From SSF53 sp036170535 (GTDB lineage Bacteria; Spirochaetota; Leptospiria; Leptospirales; Leptonemataceae): 64,000 bases of DNA. The stretch spans positions 1-64,000 of the forward strand of contig JAVHPJ010000033.1 of NCBI GenBank assembly GCA_036170535.1. Direction: 5' to 3'. The notes below the pieces were generated by a model. That model was not told where the DNA came from, did not search any database, and saw nothing but the letters and a program-made list of their open reading frames with translations. Below are positions 52,301 to 59,753 of this stretch, in pieces. A program made the position numbers and the translations under genes. How positions within the stretch are numbered: position 1 is the first letter of the stretch; every line of letters begins with the position of its first letter.

Positions 52301-52376
52301 ACAAGGCCAGCGCAGCCCAGAACATCCACACGCCAATCGGTCGACGGGCAACCAGTTTGCGCAGCGCGAGTATCAT
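49332..52376 (-). CDS. RND efflux permease with degenerate proton relay
   Basis: A 1014-residue RND transporter with the usual layout: a TM1, a large porter loop (YPGVTIRTEYSGIGPEDIE), TM2-6, a second porter loop and TM8-12. The TM4 acid needed for proton translocation is missing: MGLLAAGAAAD stands where the neighbour reads IGMLFDSGN. TM10 (LLGLLVSVAATLALV) also lacks acidic residues. It is therefore probably the non-driving partner in a hetero-oligomer with the upstream RND gene, as MdtC-like partners can be. It starts in an ATGA overlap with that gene, and its 3' end overlaps the convergent TPR lipoprotein gene by 30 bases. Confidence 0.87.
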   Translation of the reverse strand: MILALRKLVARRPIGVWMFWAALALLGVVSLTRMPVALLPDQNYPGVTIRTEYSGIGPEDIEKLITRPLEDSLSVIGGVIRLFSYSEDGRSTIEVQFEAGEDMDLRSLEIRERIDAAAAEFPADAHKPSVEAYDAEKSPVFIVTLDSAALDLPALREIAERDIKKSFQALDDASEVIVAGGLEQEVVVACDKEKLERYGVSLAEIVQTIRDENLNQLLGRVREGGGEYAIIARGRFPSLASLRSLPIRTREDHFRLEQVADVNFAYREPDSAARLDGKDRVSIYVHKASGGDLLGLSDGLRRELQRVQGADWTYDVVYDQGAVVSAAFRNWALFLAAALAAYCLWHVRRGASVRTALLIGGAIPLAALCAAFPLFLAGVGLNLVTAAGVLLAMGLLAAGAAADVHARELSGAAGSALAGMFALMLALPLIAGDPQVRTIYLELVISLVVAMLCGLGLLLSLPPPAPRRLAPIPEAMAKPAPLVEYYRRSGARVMVRLALHRARNFAKQHYKPWMAATLLFIVGLVLLFQIDKSVSGALEEERLDVSVELPSGASFESANEASRKVEEKLATDARVKRVISRVDASRGSLRVELQDGEEADDDLIRDLKRVIGSAAPASIFINRPDEVKTLRGVTVEILGEDLKELRRIVQETSKQMEQTQGVTEVIYHFKPPRTERLLVLDRQKVVDAGLSAESVGSNIRFAVQGGISTRYVDARREYDIRIRYSDQFRRSLEALGGFTAKSASDDFVAALELSEMRDSETPVRIFRTDRKRSLSFSLRLDELSPVESIERIDEVRNAIQLPDNYRIQFGHEARRALSAERRLLGLLLAGAALVCMLLAAVYESLRIALAQTVFLPVLAAPGLALLALTGTSLSAAALLGLLVSVAATLALVTMNHKQQIAPADVRLNCRMGGFAGAAFFVPLAAAFGEGGALLRSAALGPAAVFLGFVLTGPLIHRASPEFEARLAGLAARAGESARAALRKLARAMEPDAPLGRWLRELYRRVLSWRGFRSD

Positions 52377-55300
52377 GACTGCGTTCGACGCTCGCCGATC
52401 ATGTGAAACAGCGCGGGCACCACGTAAAGCGACAACAACATCGAGGTCAAAAGGCCGCTGATCACCGCGACCGCCATGGGCGCCTGGAACTCGGAGCCGC
52501 GCCCCAGCTCCAGCGCGACCGGCAACAGTCCGAGCACGGTCGTGCCGTTGTTTAATACCAGGGGACGCAGAATGATCTTACTCGCCTGTTCGATGGAATC
52601 GCTGAACGAGTAGCCTTCGTGCTGAAGGATTTCCATGTACTCGTATAGCAGTCCGGCGTTGTCCACCACGATGCCCACCAGCAAGATGACGCCCGTAAAC
52701 GAACTCACGTTCAAACCGTTGCCGGTTAAAATAAGCGCCGGCGTAACGCCGATCAAAATCAACGGAATCGTCGCCAGCATGACGAGCGCATGCGTGATCG
52801 ACTCAAACCGCGCCGCCAGCAACATGAAGATCAAGGCCACCGAAAGGCCGAACGCGAGACCCATGTCGCGATACGATTCTTCGATATTTTCCCGCTCGCC
52901 GCCGTAGGCGATGCGATAACCTTCCGGCAGCGCGAGCGCGGCGAGTCTTTGATCGAGATCGCTGAAGACGGCGCCCAGGTTGGCGTCTTCGGCGACGCCG
53001 GCCGTGATCCGATTCACGCGCGAATCGCCGGTCCGGTACACCGCCGACAGGCCCGGCTCCAGGCGCACCCGCGTTAAATCCAGAACGCGAATTCGCACCC
53101 CGCCGCTCGCCTTCAGACTCAAACGATCCAGGCTGTCGAGGCTCGCCAGCGGAGCGCCGGCCCCCCGCAGGCGAATGTCAATCTCATCGTCGCCCACGCG
53201 AAAGCGGCTTACCACGCTGCCGTCAATGGCAGTGCGCAGATAGTCGGACGCTGTTGCGACGCTGACGCCGGCCTCCGCCATTCGGTCCGGCAAAAAGTAC
53301 ACGCGATACTCCGGCGGACGGAAGTCGAGCGAGCTGCGCACATCCACCACGTCCTCCGCGGCGGCGACGATCGTTTTCACCTCGCCGCCGATGCGCTCCA
53401 GCGCTTCCAGCTCTTCGCCGGCGACTTCGATCGTGACCGGGCGCGTATCGGGAGTCAGTATTTCCGTAAGCACATCGCCGGAGAGTCGATATTCGACGCG
53501 AATATCTTCGCGCAGGCCGGCGGTCTCACGCAGGCGCTCCGCGAGCGAATCCGACGACTGCGACGCGTCCGCAGCCAGAATGATCCGCAATTCCGCACGA
53601 TGCGTCCCGGCGTCGCCCGATCGCGCGGCCAGCAGGTTATCCTGCTCGTAGCCAACCCGGGAGATAACGTGCTGCACTTCCGAAATCGCAAGCGCCGTCT
53701 CTTCCAGACGTCGCGCAAGCTCCGCGCTCTGATCGAGACTGGATCCCGCCGGCGCATTCACCTCGATCGACACTTCGCCGGAATCCACGCGCGGCAAGAA
53801 TTCCTTATGCACAAACGGAAACAGCGCCATTGCAGCCGCAAATAGCAGCGCGGTGATTATTAAAAGCCTTCGCGGATTGTACATTACGCTCTGCAGCGAT
53901 TTTTCATACGCGTGCTGCAGGGCGTCTTCCGCTGCGGCGGCCTTTTGAATTATTGCGCGGCGAGCGAGAAACTGTCGCCCCTTTCCCGGTTTTCTCAGCG
54001 CGGCCAGCATGGGGATCATGGTCAAAGAGGCGAAGAGACTGGCCAGCAGGGAATACGTGACCGTCAGCGCCATCTCGCGAAAAACAATGCCCGCAAGGCT
54101 TTCGAGAAAAACTACCGGCAAAAAGACGATCACGGTCGTCAAAACGGCGGTTACGACCGACCCGGTGACTTCTGAAACGCCTTTCAGCGCCGCTTCGCGC
54201 GGCGGCAGGCCCAGCATGTGCTGACGCTCAATCGCCGAAAGTATCACGTTGCCGGAATCGAACAACATGCCGATGCCCAGCGCCAGTCCGCCGAGCGACA
54301 TTATGTTGAGCGACAGACCCTGCATGTACATGAGCAGTATCGATGTCAGGAGTGCGACCGGAATCACCGAGACGAGAATCAAAGGACTGGAAAAATTTCG
54401 CAGTATCAGGATCAGCGCAACAAAGGCGAGCAGGCCGCCGGCGATCAGCGAAGACGTGATATTTCCGACCGCCTCTTCGACAAAGCGAGCTTCATCGTAA
54501 ACCGGATGCAATTCAATACGTGCGCCGTATTCTTGATTGACCCTCGCCAGTTGCGCACGCACCTCCTCTGAGGCCCGAATCGAATTGGCGCCGGACTCCT
54601 TGCGCAGCGAGATGAGCACGCACTCGCGCTGGTTGTACCGCGCAAAGCCGCGCCGTTCAGCGTAGCCGCTGCGAATGGCGGCGATATGTCCCAGGCGAGT
54701 CGCCGGCGCTCCGTCGCCGAGGGGGATGACCGTGTCGGCGATCTCTTCAACGCTGGCGTATTCGCCGATGGTGCGAATCAGGACGTCTTGATTTCCCGCC
54801 GTGATATGTCCGGCCGGCACGTTGACGTTTGAACCCCGAATGCTTGCGGCGAGTTCCTCAAAAGAAAGTCCGTATTGCGCGAGCCGATCGATGTCGACGT
54901 CGGCCTGTATTTCCTTGCGGTAACCGCCGGACAACTCGACCATCGCAACGCCGTCGGCGCGTTCGAAGTACGGTCGAAGTTCGTTTTCAATCGTGTAGCG
55001 CAGGTCGCGTTCGTCCGAGTCGCGGCGCGCAAATACAGCGATCTCGAAAAATGGCCGCGCCGATGGATCAAAGCGACTGACGATGGGACGATCCGCCTGC
55101 TGCGGAAACGCGTTGCGTATCTGGTCGGCGCGTTCGCGCAGCTCCATAACTGCAAAATCCACATTCCGACCCCAGCGAAACTGGGCGGTAATGATCGAGG
55201 CGCCTTCAATGCTTTCGGATGTGATTTTTTCCAATCCGCCGGCGGAGCTGATCGCCTCGGACAGCGGGCGGGTTATCAGCGTTTCGATTTCTTCCGGCGA

Positions 55301-55465
55301 TGCATTGGCGTAGCGCGTTACGATCGTGACGCGCGGGAAGCGCATCTCCGGCAAAAGATTGGTCTCGATTCGCAGGAGCGCGATCAGACCCATCAGCGAC
55401 AGGCCCAGAAGAACCATGGCGGCGCCGACCGGACGCGTTATGGCAAGTCGTTGCAGGAAGAGCAT
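52373..55465 (-). CDS. RND family efflux permease (HAE1/CzcA type)
   Basis: A 1030-residue inner-membrane proton-driven pump. TM1 is followed by FPRVTIVTRYANASPEEIE. TM4 carries the acid in GIGMLFDSGNVILSAIE, and TM6 has FREMALTVTYSLLASLFASL. TM10 contains GIVVDNAGLLYEYMEIL, with its own Asp-Asn. The 12-helix, two-porter-loop layout is intact. It sits 3 bases after the adaptor gene and overlaps the second RND gene (ATGA). Substrate (drug, metal or lipid) cannot be told; the HAE1-like TM motifs favour organic compounds. Confidence 0.93.
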   Translation of the reverse strand: MLFLQRLAITRPVGAAMVLLGLSLMGLIALLRIETNLLPEMRFPRVTIVTRYANASPEEIETLITRPLSEAISSAGGLEKITSESIEGASIITAQFRWGRNVDFAVMELRERADQIRNAFPQQADRPIVSRFDPSARPFFEIAVFARRDSDERDLRYTIENELRPYFERADGVAMVELSGGYRKEIQADVDIDRLAQYGLSFEELAASIRGSNVNVPAGHITAGNQDVLIRTIGEYASVEEIADTVIPLGDGAPATRLGHIAAIRSGYAERRGFARYNQRECVLISLRKESGANSIRASEEVRAQLARVNQEYGARIELHPVYDEARFVEEAVGNITSSLIAGGLLAFVALILILRNFSSPLILVSVIPVALLTSILLMYMQGLSLNIMSLGGLALGIGMLFDSGNVILSAIERQHMLGLPPREAALKGVSEVTGSVVTAVLTTVIVFLPVVFLESLAGIVFREMALTVTYSLLASLFASLTMIPMLAALRKPGKGRQFLARRAIIQKAAAAEDALQHAYEKSLQSVMYNPRRLLIITALLFAAAMALFPFVHKEFLPRVDSGEVSIEVNAPAGSSLDQSAELARRLEETALAISEVQHVISRVGYEQDNLLAARSGDAGTHRAELRIILAADASQSSDSLAERLRETAGLREDIRVEYRLSGDVLTEILTPDTRPVTIEVAGEELEALERIGGEVKTIVAAAEDVVDVRSSLDFRPPEYRVYFLPDRMAEAGVSVATASDYLRTAIDGSVVSRFRVGDDEIDIRLRGAGAPLASLDSLDRLSLKASGGVRIRVLDLTRVRLEPGLSAVYRTGDSRVNRITAGVAEDANLGAVFSDLDQRLAALALPEGYRIAYGGERENIEESYRDMGLAFGLSVALIFMLLAARFESITHALVMLATIPLILIGVTPALILTGNGLNVSSFTGVILLVGIVVDNAGLLYEYMEILQHEGYSFSDSIEQASKIILRPLVLNNGTTVLGLLPVALELGRGSEFQAPMAVAVISGLLTSMLLSLYVVPALFHMIGERRTQS

Positions 55466-55468
55466 GAG

Positions 55469-57046
55469 TCATCGCCGCGGCAGCTGAACCAGAACCGGCA
55501 ATCCGTCGCGAAGTATGGAAAATTTCTCCGTGGCAATAACATCGCCGGGTTTAACGCCGGCCTTGATCTCGTAGCGACCATCCAGCCGCTGCCCGAGTTC
55601 GACTTCCACGCGGTAGGCCTTGCCTTCGCGCACAACAAACAACACCGCTTTGTTTTCGCCCTGCGGAACCAGGTTGTCTTCCGGAACCATGATTGCGTCG
55701 CGGGGCGGGCCGGTGACGATGCGGCCGCGGGCGAACATGCCGGGCTTTAATCGAAATTCGGGATTATCAATTAACGCGCGCACCTCCACTGTATGCGATC
55801 GTTCCTGAACCACCGGGCTGATCAGCTTGAGTTCCGCCTTAAACACCTCATTTGCAAAAACGTCCGCTTCGCAGCGCACTTCCATCCCCGGCGCAAGCCG
55901 GACGGATTCGGACTCGGGAATATCCATCGTAAGATAAACTTGCCGAATATTCACAAGCACGAGTATGGGCTCGGCGGATTGCATGCCGCCGCCGCCGATC
56001 ACTTCTTCTCCGGCGCTGCGATTACGTTCCGCGACAAACCCTTCGATGGGCGAGCGAATGGTCGTTTCTGACAGCAGCCGACCGGTCGAGCGATAGGCTG
56101 CATCGCTGGCGCTCACCTCGGCGGCGGCGGCCTCCGCTTCCGCTTTTTCGACGCGCGTGTTCAAATCCACAAAAAAGCGAAAGCGCGCGGCGGGATCGGC
56201 GGACGTGGGCAGGCCCCGGGCGCGCAAATCCTCGTCGCGAAAGCCCACGCTGGCGATCTCGTATTCCTTGCGCGCATTCAAATAAGCGGCTTCCCGGCCG
56301 ATCAGTTCCGTACGCGCCGCCTGATAGGCGTCGCGACTGAGTCCGCCTTCCTGGTACAGCGTTTCCTGGCCGGCGAAACGCGTCCGGGCGCGGTCCAGTT
56401 CGGCGCGCAGCCGTTGCGCTTCTATGCGACGCTGTTCGATCTGCGCCCACCGCACTTCCACTCCGCGCCGCGCGTTTTCGTAGCGCTCACGCGCCAGGCG
56501 CAAACGGGCGGAACTCTGCTCGAGACCGGCGCGCTGTTGGGCCAGTTGCAGTTCGAGCGGCAGGCGTTCCAGCTGAAGCAGCGGAGCGCCGCGGGTTACG
56601 CGCTGACCGCGATCGACGAAGATCGTCTGAATGCGACCCGAATTCTGCGATACGACGTTTACTGTTTCAAGACTCTCGATTTTTCCGGACGCGGCGATCA
56701 GCGGTTCAATTTGCTCCGTCGTCAGACGCAGCCCCTGTACCGTTACCGCTTCCCCGCCCGAGGCCTTCAGCTGATCGCGGCTGAGTCCGAACAGGCTGCT
56801 TGTCCATTCGGCCGGCGCATAAAGTACGTTGGCGTACGGCTCGACGCGGTCAAAGTAGCTTTGGGGCGCGAGGCGCAGGATTAAATAGCCCGTGAAATAA
56901 ACCCCGCCGACGACCGCCGCTCCGGCCAGGGCCAGGCGCACCGGACGCGGCGCACTCTGGTACAATTGCACTGCCCGGTCCGCTGCAGGCAGCGCACGCG
57001 CGCGGAGGGCCTGGTAAACCTGGCGGATTTTATCACGGAGTGGCAT
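55469..57046 (-). CDS. RND periplasmic adaptor (membrane fusion protein)
   Basis: A 525-residue HlyD/AcrA-type adaptor, longer than most. An N-terminal membrane anchor near residue 40 (VRLALAGAAVVGGVYFTGYL) is followed by a lipoyl half-motif (SGRIQTIFVDRGQRVTRGAPL), a long helical hairpin (150-330), and the second lipoyl half (TTIRSPIEGFVAERNRSAGEEV). The beta-barrel and membrane-proximal domains come last (FARGRIVTGPPRDAIMVPEDNLV). It links the RND pump to the outer-membrane channel. It is the first gene of the operon with the two RND genes. An inverted repeat lies 18-39 bases before its start. Confidence 0.92.
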   Translation of the reverse strand: MPLRDKIRQVYQALRARALPAADRAVQLYQSAPRPVRLALAGAAVVGGVYFTGYLILRLAPQSYFDRVEPYANVLYAPAEWTSSLFGLSRDQLKASGGEAVTVQGLRLTTEQIEPLIAASGKIESLETVNVVSQNSGRIQTIFVDRGQRVTRGAPLLQLERLPLELQLAQQRAGLEQSSARLRLARERYENARRGVEVRWAQIEQRRIEAQRLRAELDRARTRFAGQETLYQEGGLSRDAYQAARTELIGREAAYLNARKEYEIASVGFRDEDLRARGLPTSADPAARFRFFVDLNTRVEKAEAEAAAAEVSASDAAYRSTGRLLSETTIRSPIEGFVAERNRSAGEEVIGGGGMQSAEPILVLVNIRQVYLTMDIPESESVRLAPGMEVRCEADVFANEVFKAELKLISPVVQERSHTVEVRALIDNPEFRLKPGMFARGRIVTGPPRDAIMVPEDNLVPQGENKAVLFVVREGKAYRVEVELGQRLDGRYEIKAGVKPGDVIATEKFSILRDGLPVLVQLPRR

Positions 57047-57063
57047 TCGGCTTCCCGGTCTTA

Positions 57064-57085
57064 TAGTATCGGACTCGAAATACTA
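57064..57085. promoter_or_regulatory. Inverted-repeat operator candidate of the RND operon
   Basis: TAGTAT, ten bases, ATACTA form a perfect 6-bp inverted repeat 18-39 bases upstream of the adaptor start, in the 107-base divergent spacer before the gene at 57154. Such spacing fits a dimeric repressor or activator (TetR or MerR type). No regulator gene is adjacent. Confidence 0.4.
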
Positions 57086-57153
57086 CCATAAGCAGCTGCG
57101 CAAGGCAAATTGTTTGTTTCCCGCGCAACGGGCTGGCTTATCCTGAGGCTGCT

Positions 57154-58092
57154 ATGATTTATTTACGGATCAGCTCCGATGCGCAAGCCGCGCGCGTACA
57201 AACAATTCTGCGCGACGCCGACCTGGGTCCGGTTGTGCGCTGTAAATCGGAAGGCGAGCTAAAGCAGTTGCTGCTATTAAGAGCGCAGGATTCCGGCGAG
57301 ACTCAGGGGGCGATCCTCCGCGACGCGGAAGCAATGCCGCCCGCGTTTATGAATGCGGCTCGATTTTCGGACGACTCGCTCTGGATCGATGCGGCCCCGC
57401 CGGTCTTTCTACCTGAATCTGGCGAGGCGCCCGGCGCCGCATTGCGCGTGGATCTCGCCGATCCGGCGCAACTGATCAGCGGCGCGGACAACGCACTCGC
57501 CCGCAGTCGCCAGCAACGTGAAATTTTTCGTTTGCAAAGCGAGCTGAAACGCGCGGCCCGCACTGCGGCCGGCCGCTCCGAACTGAGCGAACTCGAATTT
57601 TTTTCGTTTCTGGAACGAGAGTGGAAACGCTGCCTGCGCTATGAATGGCCGCTGGCGCTAATTCAGGTTCTGCCGCAGTCAGTCTCCGGTCACGCCGTCG
57701 ACGCAGCAACTCTAAAAGCCCTGGGACGTACATTGGAAGACAGCGTACACCGGCCTGGCGACGCGCTGGGCGTCATCACGCGACGCGGACGACTGACTCT
57801 CGCAGCGACGCTTTCGGAAACGGACGCGGCCGGCGCCGAACATGTTTGCACACGGATGCAACAAATGGCGCAGCGCAAGCAATCCGGACAGCTGGCGATC
57901 GGCTACGCCGTCTTACGCCCGCTGCAAACGTATCGAATGCAGCACGGCGAGCGCGGCGAGCAGAGCTCCGGCGCAGACTTGCTGCTCGATATGAGCGACC
58001 GGGCCCTGGAGCTGGCGCTCCAGAGAAACGCTGGCGGCGCAGCCATCCGCTGGCCCGAAGATCCGGACGAACGTACGGCCATTGACGAATAA
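57154..58092 (+). CDS. Degenerate GGDEF-domain protein
   Basis: A 312-residue protein. Residues 1-115 resemble a receiver-like or unrecognised alpha/beta domain. Residues 148-305 follow the GGDEF fold: FFSFLEREWKRCLRYEWPLAL, LEDSVHRPGDALGVITRRGR, then LTLAATLSETDAAGAEHV, where the GGDEF signature would stand. The signature is replaced by RRGRLTLAA, so no cyclic-di-GMP synthase activity is expected. It could be a receptor or an inactive regulator. It is divergent from the RND operon and convergent with the lipoprotein gene at 58109. Confidence 0.65.
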   Translation: MIYLRISSDAQAARVQTILRDADLGPVVRCKSEGELKQLLLLRAQDSGETQGAILRDAEAMPPAFMNAARFSDDSLWIDAAPPVFLPESGEAPGAALRVDLADPAQLISGADNALARSRQQREIFRLQSELKRAARTAAGRSELSELEFFSFLEREWKRCLRYEWPLALIQVLPQSVSGHAVDAATLKALGRTLEDSVHRPGDALGVITRRGRLTLAATLSETDAAGAEHVCTRMQQMAQRKQSGQLAIGYAVLRPLQTYRMQHGERGEQSSGADLLLDMSDRALELALQRNAGGAAIRWPEDPDERTAIDE

Positions 58093-58108
58093 AAGGCCGG
58101 CGCGCCGC

Positions 58109-58801
58109 TTAATTCGCGCGACCGGGATAGCGGTTTAAAAAGCCGTCGGCAATTCGCGCGCAGGTACGTTTCAGAAAATCAGTCTGGCGCAGGGACTCGC
58201 GGTCGACGGTAAAGTTGATCGCTCCCAGCAACTCCCCTTTGCGATTGTAAACATCCAGAAATATCAGCGCATTCTCCTCGACTTCCAACAATACTCCCAA
58301 CTCCCCGGCGGAGACGGCGCCCTGGATAAAAAAATCGAACTGGCTGGCTTCGCCCAGGCGCGCAATTTCCGCGCCAAGCAAACGCCGCGTCGACGGATCA
58401 TCCGGGCGCACAAAGCCGGAGTATTCGCCGGCGGATGCGCGCAGTCGATCAGGCAAAAGCGAGCGCGTGGGATCGCCGTCCGGCGCCGGGCGACGTTCGC
58501 CCGCATTGGCCGGGCCCGAAGCGTTGGACGCGGGCGCGGCGGCGGGCGCCGGCGGGGTCAGTACGGCATAGTTGGTCTCTACGATCCGGTAGTTGCGTTC
58601 CATCAATTCAAAGCGCAACATGTCCGCCAGGTTGTCCGTCGCAAACGGCGCAAAGCTGCTGCCGCGATCCAGCAAGGCGCCAAACGCGATGCGCGCGCGC
58701 TCCGTCTGACCCGGGGCCGCAACGCGCACCTCGCCGCGCTCCCACAGGAGCTGACACTGAATTGGAAATAAGAGGAGCAATAACGCAAACTTCGCTTTCA
58801 T
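58109..58801 (-). CDS. Putative lipoprotein of TolC operon
   Basis: A 230-residue protein. The short signal ends in LLLFPIQC, a typical loose spirochaete lipobox. Residues 25-90 (RARIAFGALLDRGSSFAPFA, LADMLRFELMERNYRIVE) and 140-225 form alpha/beta regions; between them lies an Ala/Pro-rich linker. The pattern resembles the leptospiral outer-membrane proteins whose N-terminal part recalls CsgG/FlgO-like folds. A good ribosome binding site (GGGAG) precedes ATG 58801, which lies 4 bases after the upstream gene. Last gene of the TolC operon. Function unknown. Confidence 0.65.
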   Translation of the reverse strand: MKAKFALLLLLFPIQCQLLWERGEVRVAAPGQTERARIAFGALLDRGSSFAPFATDNLADMLRFELMERNYRIVETNYAVLTPPAPAAAPASNASGPANAGERRPAPDGDPTRSLLPDRLRASAGEYSGFVRPDDPSTRRLLGAEIARLGEASQFDFFIQGAVSAGELGVLLEVEENALIFLDVYNRKGELLGAINFTVDRESLRQTDFLKRTCARIADGFLNRYPGRAN

Positions 58802-58805
58802 AAAC

Positions 58806-59753
58806 TCAATCTCCCTCAAAGCCAAAGGTAAATGTCTCCGGCAGCGCGATGCCGTCAAAGCTGACGGCCGTGCCGTCGACTTCCAGTAGATAGAATGGAA
58901 AGTCCGCCAGCGGCGTATCCTGCTGCAGATTAAAGTCATTGCCGCCAAAGCCGGCGCCGCCGCAGGCGTTGGCTTCTTCTGTAAAGGCGATGGTCGCAAC
59001 GCGACAGCCGAAGGGCGCCGTCGCAAGACAGTCGCTCCAGGTCCAGGTGGCCTTTTTTACAGATGAAGACGGCGGACTCTGGCGCGTCACATTGATGGCG
59101 TTGATGGTGGCGCCAATATTCATATATGTGTTGAAGATAATGCGGAGGTTGTCGGTATTTACGTCCGCACACGCGTTATCGCCGCGAAACTCGTAGTCGG
59201 TGGGCGAAAGTATGGGCAGCGAACTGTCCCACCAGCACGAGCCCAGCGTATGATCGCCGCCGGCGGCGGCGCCGGTTCCTGGATACGACGCGGCGCAGGT
59301 CTGACTGGCGAGACCGACCGCCTGCACCGCCGGGGTGATCGAGGGCGCCGACGCTGAGACGCCGAAAGAAACGGTGTACTCCGCTTCCAGATCGCGTCCG
59401 CCCGTGTCCTCGCAGGTGCGCGATAAAGTCGCAACATAAGATCCCGGCGCAAGGACGGCGTTGGGAATGAACTCCAGCAGGACGCCGCCGCCGCTGAAGC
59501 CGCCGGCCACGGAGGGCGATATGGTAAACGCGCTGATGCACTTTTGCACGTCGATGTCCTTGCTGAAACTGAACCCGATGCGAGTGGCCTGGCTCACGCC
59601 CTGCTGACCGGGAAACGGGATTGAACCGGTTACGCGCAGAACATCAACCGCTCCGATCAGCGGCAAAAGGTCGCCGGTTTTGTTTTCCAGCTCCGAACAC
59701 TGGAGCGAATACAGACAGGCGCATGCGATGCAAAATACGGCCTTGAGCTTCAT
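58806..59753 (-). CDS. Ig-like (Big_5) domain lipoprotein
   Basis: A 315-residue protein with a signal ending in LYSLQC. Residues 30-130 look like a bacterial Ig-like (Big_5) domain: GVSQATRIGFSFSKDID, then VLLEFIPNAVLAPGSYVATLS. The rest is Cys-rich and beta-rich, with a DNLRIIFNTYMNIGATINAINVT block that repeats the same fold. Likely displayed on the cell surface or in the periplasm. It starts in an ATGA overlap with the TolC-like gene, so it may cap or assist the efflux complex, but this is inference. Confidence 0.72.
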   Translation of the reverse strand: MKLKAVFCIACACLYSLQCSELENKTGDLLPLIGAVDVLRVTGSIPFPGQQGVSQATRIGFSFSKDIDVQKCISAFTISPSVAGGFSGGGVLLEFIPNAVLAPGSYVATLSRTCEDTGGRDLEAEYTVSFGVSASAPSITPAVQAVGLASQTCAASYPGTGAAAGGDHTLGSCWWDSSLPILSPTDYEFRGDNACADVNTDNLRIIFNTYMNIGATINAINVTRQSPPSSSVKKATWTWSDCLATAPFGCRVATIAFTEEANACGGAGFGGNDFNLQQDTPLADFPFYLLEVDGTAVSFDGIALPETFTFGFEGD

